Notes: generated by a model from the letters alone, not told the origin. Counted from the stretch's first letter, positions 1 through 6,463 are shown. The stretch: 11,066 nucleotides of DNA from Thermoplasmata archaeon (GCA_021835185.1 JAKBQO010000041.1:1-11066), one strand, 5' to 3'. Made by a program: numbers and translations.

Positions 1-342
1 AACCCCGGGACATCGGGAACGGATTCAGGATGGGATTCAGGATGGGATTCAGGAATGAGTCCAGTAATGTGTCCAGTAACACCCACATCCCCGAGCAGCC
101 AGACTATAAATGCAACACAGGCTTCTAACACATTTTCGTTTCTGACAGACCTTCAGAACTCTACCGGCTATGTTTACGAAGTAACACCAGTTCTCGGATT
201 CAACACCTCATTAAGCCCGGGAGGAAGTGCAGTAATGACATTATGGATAGGCCTTGGAAACAGTGCTGGGCAGGATGTTAACTATTACCAGAATTCGGAC
301 TTTAGCCTGAACGTTGGTTTAAACATAGTATCTGACCCGTAA
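1..342 (+). CDS. C-terminal part of a probable exported/surface protein (5' end outside window)
   Basis: The reading frame is open from base 1 and ends at TAA 340-342, giving 113 residues, so the gene starts upstream; the ATG at 55 is probably internal because the same frame continues through it from the left edge. The first visible residues contain DSGW-DSGW-DSGM, encoded by a 12-nt tandem repeat, followed by a Pro/Ser/Thr-rich stretch (MSPVMCPVTPTSPSS). The rest is rich in Asn, Ser, Thr and Gly with alternating hydrophobics, as in an extracellular beta-sandwich, and has several N-x-S/T sequons (NAT, NST, NTS). There are no charged clusters and no C-terminal membrane anchor. I recognise no family. 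Export or surface location is inference from composition; the signal peptide would lie outside the window. It ends in a strong oligo-T terminator and is not co-transcribed with the next gene. Confidence 0.6.
   Translation, partial: NPGTSGTDSGWDSGWDSGMSPVMCPVTPTSPSSQTINATQASNTFSFLTDLQNSTGYVYEVTPVLGFNTSLSPGGSAVMTLWIGLGNSAGQDVNYYQNSDFSLNVGLNIVSDP
22..54 (+). repeat. 12-nt tandem repeat encoding DSGW
   Basis: The unit GATTCAGGATGG occurs at 22-33 and 34-45, followed by nine identical bases at 46-54, about 2.75 copies. It is in frame and encodes Asp-Ser-Gly-Trp units. More copies could lie upstream, but bases 1-21 do not continue it. Confidence 0.9.
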
Positions 343-354
343 GGATATAAATAA

Positions 355-379
355 TTTTATTATTTTTTTAATTTTTTTT
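355..379 (+). terminator. Oligo-T transcription terminator
   Basis: Runs of T7 (363-369) and T8 (372-379) follow the stop codon at 340-342 by about 20 nt. Archaeal RNA polymerase terminates at such U-rich tracts without needing a hairpin. This would end the transcript of the upstream partial gene. Confidence 0.7.
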
Positions 380-620
380 AAATTGCTTTTCCATTATATA
401 TTACAGATAAAACCACGCCTGATCAAATTCAGATACCTGTATGCACAGCTTTTCATTTTATACATAGGGCCTGTGAATGACTAACATTTATTATTCATTT
501 ATTTCTCACTCTTGCAAGATAACCCGTAATTTTATTTGTTCATATCTTCATAGCATATTATGAATTTTGCAATTTATCCAGACTGGATAGTTTTGTGGTT
601 TTAATAAATCCTACAACCTG
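380..620. other. Non-coding spacer without recognised content
   Basis: This AT-rich stretch lies between the oligo-T terminator and the promoter of the exonuclease III gene. I see no convincing reading frame with a start signal, no tRNA-like fold, no repeat array and no clear long inverted repeat. A minus-strand frame over 558-797 is mostly antisense to the exonuclease gene and has unlikely composition. Confidence 0.5.
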
Positions 621-630
621 TTTTATATAT
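621..630 (+). promoter_or_regulatory. TATA box (box A) for xth, leaderless transcript
   Basis: TTTTATATAT begins 30 nt before the ATG at 651. With the usual archaeal distance of about 25 nt from box centre to start site, transcription would begin at or next to the ATG. No Shine-Dalgarno motif precedes the start, which agrees with a leaderless mRNA. Confidence 0.7.
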
Positions 631-650
631 AACATAATTATTACAATAAC

Positions 651-1409
651 ATGAAAATACTTTCGTGGAACGTGAATGGAATCAGGGCTGCAGTTAAGAA
701 TGGAATAATAAAAACTTTTGAAAACGAAAATCCTGATATAATACTTCTTCAGGAGGTGAAAGCAGATAAAATGGATATACCTGAAGAATTGCACCATGCT
801 GGATATAAAATATATGTAAATCCGGCAGATAAAAAAGGATACAGTGGCACAATGGTCATGGCAAAACAGGAACCGTTAAGCTACAACACCGGGACAGGTG
901 AAAATAATAAAGATGTGGAAGGCAGAATACAAACACTGGAATACGATAATTTTTATTTAATCAATTCCTATTTTCCAAACTCACAGCACGGACTCACCAG
1001 GCTTGATTACAAAATTCAGTTTAACAGGGGGATACTGGAATACATGGATAAGCTGAAAGCCAGAAAACCTGTAATTATTACGGGTGATTTCAACGTTGCA
1101 CATGAAGAAATAGATATAGCAAGGCCAAAGGGAAACGAAAAAAATGCCGGATTTACCATTGAGGAACGTGATTCTATGACTGAAATCTTATCTCATGGCT
1201 ATATAGACACGTACCGTTATTTCCACAAGGAGCCCGGGCACTATTCATGGTGGTCATACAGGTTCAATGCACGTGAAAAGAATATTGGCTGGCGCATAGA
1301 TTATTTTCTTGTAAGTGATAATTTTATTGGAAAAGTTCAAGATTCATTGATTCTGGAAAATATCTCCGGTTCGGACCATGCGCCACTGGAACTTATATTA
1401 AAACAGTGA
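651..1409 (+). CDS. xth: Exodeoxyribonuclease III / AP endonuclease (ExoIII family)
   Basis: The 252-residue protein is a full-length member of the Mg-dependent exonuclease III/APE1 family, which cleaves the backbone 5' of abasic sites in base-excision repair and trims DNA 3' ends. All family motifs are present in order: SWNVNGIRA with N7, LLQEVKA with metal ligand E35, the S-Y-F-P motif with Y107, GDFNVAHEEID with D146 and N148, the GFTIEER motif near 168-173, WWSYRFNAREKNIGWRIDYFL with D217, and GSDHAPL with the catalytic pair D242/H243 at the C terminus. There is no extra N-terminal domain, so it is closer to the bacterial/archaeal short form than to eukaryotic APE1. It appears monocistronic, with its own TATA box and a leaderless start, and faces a convergent gene. 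Assignment is secure; relative AP endonuclease versus exonuclease activity cannot be read from sequence. Confidence 0.95.
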   Translation: MKILSWNVNGIRAAVKNGIIKTFENENPDIILLQEVKADKMDIPEELHHAGYKIYVNPADKKGYSGTMVMAKQEPLSYNTGTGENNKDVEGRIQTLEYDNFYLINSYFPNSQHGLTRLDYKIQFNRGILEYMDKLKARKPVIITGDFNVAHEEIDIARPKGNEKNAGFTIEERDSMTEILSHGYIDTYRYFHKEPGHYSWWSYRFNAREKNIGWRIDYFLVSDNFIGKVQDSLILENISGSDHAPLELILKQ

Positions 1410-1451
1410 TTGAATAATACCATTTTCCGTTATATATTAAAGTATTATTTT

Positions 1452-1490
1452 GAAAATTTTTGGAGGTAAAAGGGTTTTACTAAATTTTTC
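1452..1490. terminator. Possible bidirectional terminator between convergent genes
   Basis: The 80-nt gap between the convergent xth and oxidoreductase genes contains the perfect short palindrome GTAAAA-GGG-TTTTAC (1466-1480), flanked by T5 tracts at about 1457-1461 and 1485-1489. The T tracts could end the rightward transcript. On the other strand the U-tracts are short, so its role for the leftward gene is uncertain. Confidence 0.4.
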
Positions 1491-2098
1491 TATTTATCTA
1501 TTTCAGAATGCCTTTTTATCTTCTTCCATCCGAAACCTTTGAACCGTTCCTCATCCTCTACTTTGCCTCTCTCGTGGTATCCATATGCTTCCCAGTACCC
1601 ATCCTCATATTTTTCCATTAATTTAATTTCTGTAACCCATTTTGCACTTTTCCATCCATAAAGGGATGGCATAAATGGCCTTGCTGGAAATCCATGCTTA
1701 ACTCCAAGGGGCTTGTCATCTATTCTAAGTGCCAGTATGCTCTTTTCATCCACTGCATCATCAAATGGAATAGGTGTATCATAACCATCTGCACAGACAA
1801 ACATTACCCATTCAGCCTCAGGTAAAGGTTCAGATTTCATTATCAGGTCCCTCAATGAAGGCCCTGTAAATTTTGCACCTTTAATTGACCATTTTGTGAC
1901 ACAGTTAAAGTCTGAAATATATTCAATTCCATCCATTTTATTTAATTCCTGATATGTATATTCTGCAGGCTTTTTTACCAGCCCGGTGACCTTTAAAGAC
2001 CATTTATTTTCATCTATTGCAGGCCCTCCCAGTGCATCATATATAATCCAGCTGTTAACATAATACTGGCCGGGGTTTTTAATCTCAATTTTTTCCAT
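1490..2098 (-). CDS. Molybdopterin-dependent oxidoreductase, sulfite-oxidase fold (MsrP/YedY-like catalytic domain)
   Basis: The 202-residue protein matches the oxidoreductase molybdopterin-binding domain shared by sulfite oxidases, nitrate reductases and MsrP/YedY. Family features are the early WSLKVTGLVKKPAEYTY segment, the DFNCVTKW motif whose C66 would ligate molybdenum, CADGYDTPIPF (102-112), a GVKHGFPARPFMPSLYGWKSAKWV segment (132-155) with H135, R140 and the W149/W154 pair, and a C-terminal DGYWEAYGYHERG motif. It lacks a Tat signal (no twin-arginine N terminus), a heme domain and the C-terminal dimerisation domain, so it is a small, probably cytoplasmic enzyme. The natural substrate is unknown; members of this fold act on sulfite, sulfoxides or nitrate, and sulfur oxyanions would suit an acidophile, but that is inference. 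It is transcribed leftward from a TATA box at about 2119-2128 and is divergent from the membrane-protein genes. Confidence 0.88.
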   Translation of the reverse strand: MEKIEIKNPGQYYVNSWIIYDALGGPAIDENKWSLKVTGLVKKPAEYTYQELNKMDGIEYISDFNCVTKWSIKGAKFTGPSLRDLIMKSEPLPEAEWVMFVCADGYDTPIPFDDAVDEKSILALRIDDKPLGVKHGFPARPFMPSLYGWKSAKWVTEIKLMEKYEDGYWEAYGYHERGKVEDEERFKGFGWKKIKRHSEIDK

Positions 2099-2118
2099 TG
2101 GTTAATCATATTTATTTA

Positions 2119-2128
2119 CTATTTAACA
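2119..2128 (-). promoter_or_regulatory. Candidate TATA box for the molybdopterin oxidoreductase gene
   Basis: On the minus strand the sequence TGTTAAATAG lies 21-30 nt upstream of the start codon at 2096-2098, and no Shine-Dalgarno motif is seen. This is consistent with a leaderless transcript. It sits within the 97-nt divergent intergenic region. Confidence 0.5.
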
Positions 2129-2180
2129 ATTTTTTAAGCGATTTTTAAAATATACTGTATTAACCAATCTGATCCTGACT

Positions 2181-2196
2181 ATAAATTATTATATTA
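2181..2196 (+). promoter_or_regulatory. AT-rich promoter element inside the annotated 5' end of the NicO-like gene
   Basis: ATAAATTATTATATTA is the best TATA-like element facing right. It lies too close to the ATG at 2196 to serve it, but at a leaderless distance (about 24-33 nt) from ATG codons at 2214 and 2220. An alternative box, TTTTTAAAATATAC near 2142-2155, would give a short leader with no Shine-Dalgarno motif ahead of 2196. Confidence 0.4.
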
Positions 2197-2816
2197 TGGA
2201 ATTATCACATTTCATGCTCATGATTTATATTTTGCTTCCTGTGGCTATTGTTGGCCTAACTATCCTTATTGCCGGGCTACACATGGTAGCACCAGACCAC
2301 TGGACACCCATACTATCATACTCCATCCAGAAGAAATTCAGAACAGGAAAGATTGGCACAATGTCATTCAGCTTAGGCCTTATTCATGGAATCTTTTCAT
2401 CTATTTTATCATTTGGAATAGCCATACTTGGGATGTACTTTTTGCCAGAGTTCTACTTAAAAATATTTGCTGTGGCGCTGCTTGTCTTTGTTGCTCTGTA
2501 TATAATCCTGAACGCAATGCATGAGAAGAAGTCAGAGGATTCCAGGGGCGGTGAAATAGAGAAATCCATATTGCTGGTAAGCATAATACCTGACCCTGCT
2601 ATAGTCCCGATCATATTGATTGCTGTAGTTTATGGCATCCACTTTGTATATATAACGCTGATAATATTTGTTCTGGCTTCTGCCCTGGCACTTCTTCTGG
2701 TGACATTGCTTCTGAGCAAAATACTGATGAAAAAACTTGCTACCTTCACACCACAGAAAATAGATTATCTTGTTGCAATTATACTGTTATTAACAACTCT
2801 ATTTGTATTATTTTAA
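2196..2816 (+). CDS. Polytopic membrane protein resembling the NicO/UreH (Ni/Co transporter-like) group
   Basis: The 206-residue protein has about six hydrophobic segments, roughly at residues 8-32, 56-80, 86-108, 124-144, 146-176 and 188-206, with a charged loop at 109-122 (HEKKSEDSRGGEIEK). The first segment carries GLHMVAPDHWTPIL with H29, D34 and H35. This is similar to the histidine/aspartate signature in the first helices of NicO/RcnA and UreH-type metal permeases. Further conserved-looking residues are H64 in GLIHG, the helix-breaking PDPAIVP at 132-138 and H149 in GIHF. The His/Asp pattern suggests transition-metal handling, but the substrate and direction of transport are not determinable and the family call is tentative. 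The start is uncertain: ATG codons at 2214 and 2220 fit the promoter better than 2196 and leave all membrane segments intact. It is followed 37 nt later by a small membrane-protein gene, possibly in the same transcript. Confidence 0.6.
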   Translation: MELSHFMLMIYILLPVAIVGLTILIAGLHMVAPDHWTPILSYSIQKKFRTGKIGTMSFSLGLIHGIFSSILSFGIAILGMYFLPEFYLKIFAVALLVFVALYIILNAMHEKKSEDSRGGEIEKSILLVSIIPDPAIVPIILIAVVYGIHFVYITLIIFVLASALALLLVTLLLSKILMKKLATFTPQKIDYLVAIILLLTTLFVLF

Positions 2817-2853
2817 TTCATAAATAACATTTACTATTATAATATCAGGTATT

Positions 2854-3096
2854 ATGTTGTTAAGCCTTTTGACAATTTATGGTTCAGTAGTACTGACCAT
2901 GATGATGATTTTTTATCTGCTGGAATCACGTTCTCCCCTGTATTCGCTTTTCTTCGGCATTACCTGTTTTGGCTCAGCTATTTATGGAATTCTAGCAGGC
3001 GTGTATCCATTTGGTGCTATAGAATCGGTATGGGGGATATTTTCCATTAACAGATATGTAAAAAGAGTAGGCAAAGCTAAAAACAGTGAACAATAA
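2854..3096 (+). CDS. Small membrane protein of unknown function (80 aa)
   Basis: The 80-residue product has two to three hydrophobic segments, about residues 2-22 and 30-50, with a weaker one around 51-66. It then has a basic tail (NRYVKRVGKAKNSEQ) that would lie in the cytoplasm by the positive-inside rule. The YPFGAIESVWGIFSINRYV segment resembles a motif I recall from small uncharacterised membrane proteins in many prokaryotes, where a Tyr-Pro-x-x-x-x-E-x-x-W core precedes a basic end; this is recollection, not a search result. The start ATG has only a weak upstream GGT and no strong TATA box, so read-through from the NicO-like gene 37 nt upstream is likely. No function is assigned. Coding status is supported by clean membrane topology and by codon use like its neighbours. 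Confidence 0.65.
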   Translation: MLLSLLTIYGSVVLTMMMIFYLLESRSPLYSLFFGITCFGSAIYGILAGVYPFGAIESVWGIFSINRYVKRVGKAKNSEQ

Positions 3097-3100
3097 TAAT

Positions 3101-3110
3101 ATTTATATTA
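3101..3110 (+). promoter_or_regulatory. TATA box for the MFS transporter gene, leaderless
   Basis: ATTTATATTA begins 29 nt before the ATG at 3130, the same geometry as at xth. No Shine-Dalgarno motif precedes the start. The gene therefore probably has its own leaderless transcript, even though it lies only 33 nt after the upstream gene. Confidence 0.65.
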
Positions 3111-3129
3111 TTCCGATAAATTTTAAAAA

Positions 3130-4242
3130 ATGAAAAAGGGCTACATTATAATAGGCATTGTGATAATGTCCTTTAATTCCCTGTATCAATATTCATGGGA
3201 TGTTTTCGAGCCATTGCTTAAAACCGGCCTGAACGTTACCCTGGTCCAGGTTGAAGTTGCATTTACACTCTTTGCCATATTCTCTACAGGTTTTCAGGGT
3301 ATTGGCGGCTATTTTGCCGATAAAAATGGGCCTAGAAACATTGGCATATTATCTGCCATTCTGTCATCAATTGGCTTTTTAGGAACATCATTTATACATA
3401 ACCTGTATTTATTCTATATACTGTGGTCCCTGGGAAGCATAGGGGAAGGCATACTCTATGGCATATCCACCAATTTAGCTGTTAAGTGGTTCAAAGGCAG
3501 GAGGGGCTTTGCAGTAGGGCTTGTCTCCCTTGGTTTTGGCCTCGGTGCAGCAGTTGCAAATATATTCATAGCAAAGGCCGTTTCATTCAGGACACCAATG
3601 CTGATAATAGGGATTGCCGAAATAATCATCCTGCCAGCCCTGCTTATGAAAGCGAGATACCCGGAAACTGCCACGCTGACAGGTGAAAAGACATCAAAAA
3701 ACCTTAAAAATACAAGATTCTGGATACTTTATATCTCATTTATCCTTGGTGCTGTTCCATTAATAGTGATTTCAGCTTCATTTGGATATCTGGGCGAAGC
3801 ATTGCCCCTTGTAGAATTCACCATTCTTGTGTCACTGTTCCCGTTGCTCAGCGGTGTAAGCAGGCCCATACTGGGTTATGTATCTGACATCATAGGGAGG
3901 GTAAAGGTTGTAATGCTGATAGATTCATTTCTGATACTTGGTTCAATATTCCTGATTCTCAGGTTATATGTATTTGCCATAATCTTTATCGGGTTCTTTG
4001 GAGGCGCCATGATTTCAATGTACTTTTCACTTGTTGGTGATATTTTTGGCACCAGGTTTTCAACTGCAAACAACGGTGTATTCTATACGGGAAAAGCAAT
4101 ATCCGGGTTCATGGGAAGTACAATTTTTGCAGCACTATTCCTATTTGACCATGAAATATCCTTCATATTTGTCCTCATATCCAGCATAGCTGCAATAATG
4201 TTCCTTCTTGCATCGGTACCGAAGAAAAAGCCAAATGTATAA
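3130..4242 (+). CDS. Major facilitator superfamily transporter, oxalate/formate antiporter-like
   Basis: The 370-residue protein is nearly all hydrophobic, with about 11-12 membrane helices. It has the MFS loop 2-3 signature GYFADKNGPRNIG (residues 60-72, with D64 and GPR at 67-69) and its pseudo-repeat GYVSDIIGRVKVV in the second half (about residues 249-261). An early QYSWDVF motif, the FTLFAIFSTGFQGIGG helix, and GEGILYGISTNLAVKWFKGRRGFAVG between helices 4 and 5 are typical of the OFA (oxalate:formate antiporter) subgroup, which carries small monocarboxylates or related anions. The charged central loop (RYPETATLTGEKTSKNLKNTR, about 176-196) separates the two six-helix halves. It is slightly short for the family (about 400 residues), but both halves are present. 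Substrate is unknown. It has its own TATA box; the adjacent membrane-protein genes might belong functionally, but nothing proves it. Confidence 0.85.
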   Translation: MKKGYIIIGIVIMSFNSLYQYSWDVFEPLLKTGLNVTLVQVEVAFTLFAIFSTGFQGIGGYFADKNGPRNIGILSAILSSIGFLGTSFIHNLYLFYILWSLGSIGEGILYGISTNLAVKWFKGRRGFAVGLVSLGFGLGAAVANIFIAKAVSFRTPMLIIGIAEIIILPALLMKARYPETATLTGEKTSKNLKNTRFWILYISFILGAVPLIVISASFGYLGEALPLVEFTILVSLFPLLSGVSRPILGYVSDIIGRVKVVMLIDSFLILGSIFLILRLYVFAIIFIGFFGGAMISMYFSLVGDIFGTRFSTANNGVFYTGKAISGFMGSTIFAALFLFDHEISFIFVLISSIAAIMFLLASVPKKKPNV

Positions 4243-4256
4243 TTTTTTATTTAAAT
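4243..4256 (+). promoter_or_regulatory. Candidate TATA box for the SBDS gene, leaderless
   Basis: TTTTTTATTTAAAT lies about 16-29 nt before the ATG at 4272, and no Shine-Dalgarno motif precedes the start. The T6 run just after the MFS stop codon (4240-4242) could also serve as the MFS terminator, so the 29-nt gap may combine both roles. Confidence 0.5.
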
Positions 4257-4271
4257 AAATGATTATCAACA

Positions 4272-4964
4272 ATGGTAAATACAGACGAGGCGGTTATAGC
4301 AAGATTCGAATATGACAGTTATAAATTTGAAATCCTTGTTGACCCTGATGCAGCTTCCCGTATACGGGCGGGAAAAATAGATATTGAAAACGATCTGGCA
4401 CTTCCTGAAATATTTAAGGATGCCAAAAAAGGGGAAAGGACAAACGAGGAAATACTTAAACGTGTTTTTAAAACTACAGATATAGGGCAGATAGCTATAG
4501 AGATAGTAAAAAGAGGGCAGATACAGCTTACCACAGAACAGAGAAAAGAAATGCTGGAACTCAAAAGGAAACAGGTTATTAACGAAATAGTCCGGGAAGC
4601 TATAAATCCCCAGACAAATACGCCTATTCCCGTGACCAGGATAGAGGCGGCCATGGAGGAAGCAAAGGTAAGGATAGATCCTTTTAAAAGCGTGGACGAA
4701 CAGGTACAGGCAGTGCTCAAGGCAATAAGGCCATTGATACCCATAAGGATGGAAAAGGCAAGGATGGCTATCAGGCTGACCGGAGATGCCTACGGGCGCC
4801 TTTACGGTGATATTTCAAGAATGGGTACAATACTTAAGGAAGAGTGGTCCAATGCCGGTGATTATATATGTGTCATAGAAATTCCAGCTGGCATGCAGGG
4901 GGACTTCATAGACCTTGTCAATAGAAAAACCAGCGGGGATGCAGATGTTAAATTATTGAAATGA
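4272..4964 (+). CDS. sdo1: Ribosome maturation factor SBDS (Sdo1 family)
   Basis: The 230-residue protein is a full-length archaeal Shwachman-Bodian-Diamond syndrome protein. The N-terminal FYSH domain (about 1-85) contains [32 protein letters not shown] and FKTTD. The helical middle domain (about 86-160) begins [17 protein letters not shown] and includes [30 protein letters not shown]. The C-terminal ferredoxin-like domain (about 161-230) has [18 protein letters not shown] and a [20 protein letters not shown] strand-turn-helix. In eukaryotes SBDS works with the GTPase EFL1 to release eIF6 from the 60S subunit; the archaeal protein is thought to act likewise with aEF2 and aIF6. It heads the exosome cluster, the usual archaeal arrangement, but is separated from rrp4 by 107 nt with its own promoter elements. 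In many archaea psmA lies just upstream; here an MFS gene does. Confidence 0.95.
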   Translation: MVNTDEAVIARFEYDSYKFEILVDPDAASRIRAGKIDIENDLALPEIFKDAKKGERTNEEILKRVFKTTDIGQIAIEIVKRGQIQLTTEQRKEMLELKRKQVINEIVREAINPQTNTPIPVTRIEAAMEEAKVRIDPFKSVDEQVQAVLKAIRPLIPIRMEKARMAIRLTGDAYGRLYGDISRMGTILKEEWSNAGDYICVIEIPAGMQGDFIDLVNRKTSGDADVKLLK

Positions 4965-4985
4965 TTTTTAAAAGTTGGCATTATT

Positions 4986-5035
4986 AAAATTATTTATATA
5001 ATATTTTAAAATTAATCACAAAGATAAATATATTA
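4986..5035 (+). promoter_or_regulatory. Two candidate TATA boxes ahead of rrp4
   Basis: The 107-nt gap after SBDS holds TTATTTATATAAT (4988-5000) and ATAAATATATT (5023-5033). The second would place the start site near 5054-5058, giving a leader of about 15 nt that contains the AAAAGGTG Shine-Dalgarno motif. The first would give a leader of about 50 nt. A third weak box, GTATATTTC at 5041-5049, would give an almost leaderless mRNA. The exosome operon therefore very likely has its own promoter, separate from SBDS. Confidence 0.5.
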
Positions 5036-5056
5036 CGAAGGTATATTTCATAAAGT

Positions 5057-5064
5057 AAAAGGTG
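5057..5064 (+). promoter_or_regulatory. Shine-Dalgarno motif deciding the TTG start of rrp4
   Basis: AAAAGGTG ends 7 nt before the TTG at 5072. It matches the GGTG motif used at internal starts in this operon, such as rrp41 and rpl21e, and supports translation from TTG. Confidence 0.6.
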
Positions 5065-5071
5065 TATTCAA

Positions 5072-5740
5072 TTGGAAACAAAAAAAATAGTTTATCCGGG
5101 GGACAAAATAGAAATAGCTGAATTGAAACCCCGAAATGGCATGTATGAATATAATTCGGAATTCTTCTCTGAATACTTTGGAGTAATTCAGGAAAGCGAG
5201 AAATTTATTGACGTTGCTCCATTTAACAGTCCATATTTGCCAAGGGCAAACGACAAGATAATAGGGAAAATAATGGATATAGGGCCCACTATGTGGACAG
5301 TTGATATTAACTCGCCATATTATTCCCTATTGCATATGAATGATACCCCATGGCATGTTTCATCCGGGGACCTCGAGCGTTATCTGAACGTGGGCGATTA
5401 TATATATGCCAGAATATCGGTATCCAATGAAATTAAGGAAAGCTGGATTTCGTTAAGGGATAATGGAATGAGAAAACTTGAGTCTGGCAGGATAATATCG
5501 GTAAAACCTCCGAAGGTTCCACGTGTTATCGGGAGAGGAGGAAATATGATAAATATCATTAAAAACTATACCGATACAAAAATAATTGTAGGCCAGAACG
5601 GATTTATATGGCTGGATGGCAATGTAGATAATGTGAAAAAGGCTATAGATGCAATAAGGCTTGTGGAAAAAGAAGCACATACAATAGGATTAACAGACCG
5701 GATGGAAGAATACCTCAAGAATATGAAAGGTGAAAATTGA
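5072..5740 (+). CDS. rrp4: Exosome complex RNA-binding protein Rrp4
   Basis: The 222-residue protein is a cap subunit of the archaeal exosome. It sits on the Rrp41-Rrp42 hexamer and feeds single-stranded RNA to the channel. The N-terminal domain (about 1-62) starts KIVYPGDKI and includes GMYEYNSEFFSEYFGVIQ. The S1 domain (about 63-130) runs from NDKIIGKIMDIGPTMWTVDINSPYYSLLH to VGDYIYARIS and WISLRD. The C-terminal KH domain contains PRVIGRGGNMINII, with the GRGG loop at 154-157, and ends with IWLDGNVDNVKKAIDAI. The start codon is TTG at 5072, chosen because it is preceded by a good Shine-Dalgarno motif and because the N-terminal domain needs residues close to it; the first in-frame ATG would remove about 23 residues of that domain. 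The stop codon abuts the rrp41 start. The Csl4 cap subunit is not encoded here. Confidence 0.93.
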   Translation: METKKIVYPGDKIEIAELKPRNGMYEYNSEFFSEYFGVIQESEKFIDVAPFNSPYLPRANDKIIGKIMDIGPTMWTVDINSPYYSLLHMNDTPWHVSSGDLERYLNVGDYIYARISVSNEIKESWISLRDNGMRKLESGRIISVKPPKVPRVIGRGGNMINIIKNYTDTKIIVGQNGFIWLDGNVDNVKKAIDAIRLVEKEAHTIGLTDRMEEYLKNMKGEN

Positions 5741-6463
5741 ATGGAAGGAAATATAAAATTGATGAGAGAAGATGGGCTCAGGCTTGATGGGAGATCATTG
5801 AATGAAATGCGTCCCATAAAGATCCAGACAGGAGTTGTGGACCGTGCAGATGGTTCAGCATTTATAGAATGGGGGGCCAATAAAATCATTGTTGCCGTAT
5901 ATGTAAGGGAAGCCTATCCAAAACATGCCCAGAATATTGACAGGGCTATAGTCAAGGCAAGGTATAATATGTCAGGATATTCCGTAGAGGAAAGAAAACG
6001 CCCTGGCCCGGACAGAAGGACAATGGAAATATCAAAGGTTGTTTCGGAAGCATTATCTTCTGCAATTGTCCTTGAAAAACTCCCAAGGGCTGAAATTGAT
6101 GTGTTTATCCAGGTTCTGGAAGCGGATGCAGGCACAAGAATAGCCAGCCTTACAGCTTCATCAGTGGCTGTTGCAGATGCCGGGGTTCCCATGAGAGACC
6201 TCGTTGTAGGCTGTACAGCAGGAAAGGCAGATGGGAAGATTGTACTTGACCTCTCAAAGGATGAGGACAATTTCGGCCAGGCAGATATACCGATGGCTAT
6301 TTTGCCCAGAACTGGAAAAGTAGTATTATTACAGCTCGACGGGGATGTTACAGAGGAAGAGTTTAATGAAGCCACATCGATGATGATGGATGCAATGCCA
6401 AGAATTTCGGAATTGCAGAGAAACGCTTTGATGAGCAAATACAGTATAGAGGATGGTGAATAA
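5741..6463 (+). CDS. rrp41: Exosome catalytic subunit Rrp41 (RNase PH fold)
   Basis: The 240-residue protein is the phosphorolytic subunit of the archaeal exosome. It degrades RNA 3'-to-5' with phosphate and can add A-rich tails from nucleoside diphosphates. Family hallmarks are REDGLRLDGRSLNEMRPI at the N terminus, the VVDRADGSAFIEWG segment, R92/R93 in PGPDRRTMEISK (RNA and phosphate contacts), VLEADAGTRIASLTASSVA (126-144), and the catalytic acidic pair D176 and D182 in KDEDNFGQADIPMA. The six-residue spacing of this pair matches the known active subunit. The ATG directly follows the rrp4 stop codon, and AAAGGTGA at 5727-5734 lies inside the end of rrp4. Translation is probably coupled, suiting equal dosage of the complex. 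The order Rrp4-Rrp41-Rrp42 is the canonical archaeal one. Confidence 0.97.
   Translation: MEGNIKLMREDGLRLDGRSLNEMRPIKIQTGVVDRADGSAFIEWGANKIIVAVYVREAYPKHAQNIDRAIVKARYNMSGYSVEERKRPGPDRRTMEISKVVSEALSSAIVLEKLPRAEIDVFIQVLEADAGTRIASLTASSVAVADAGVPMRDLVVGCTAGKADGKIVLDLSKDEDNFGQADIPMAILPRTGKVVLLQLDGDVTEEEFNEATSMMMDAMPRISELQRNALMSKYSIEDGE

Noticed and set aside
55..342. Complete small gene starting at ATG 55
   Set aside because: The frame is open to base 1 with an in-frame repeat crossing the ATG, and there is no promoter or ribosome binding site, so it is the end of a longer gene.
380..620. Possible tRNA or small RNA gene in the spacer before xth
   Set aside because: No cloverleaf arms, T-loop consensus or stable long hairpin could be found by eye; composition is plain AT-rich spacer.
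558..797. Minus-strand frame of 79 codons upstream of and antisense to xth
   Set aside because: Mostly antisense to the clearly coding exonuclease III gene; its other half is AT-rich promoter DNA. Rich in Phe, Tyr, Ile and His, with no recognisable motif.
3456..4073. Several overlapping frames on both strands within the MFS gene
   Set aside because: All lie inside a single uninterrupted transporter frame with helix periodicity and family motifs; they are shadows.
4319..4744. Long minus-strand frame (141 codons) inside SBDS
   Set aside because: Antisense shadow of a full-length, well-conserved SBDS gene; Ser/Ile-rich composition is typical of such shadows.
5914..6438. Minus-strand frame of 174 codons inside rrp41
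   Set aside because: Exactly antisense to a conserved exosome subunit with intact active site; Ser-rich artefact without start signals.
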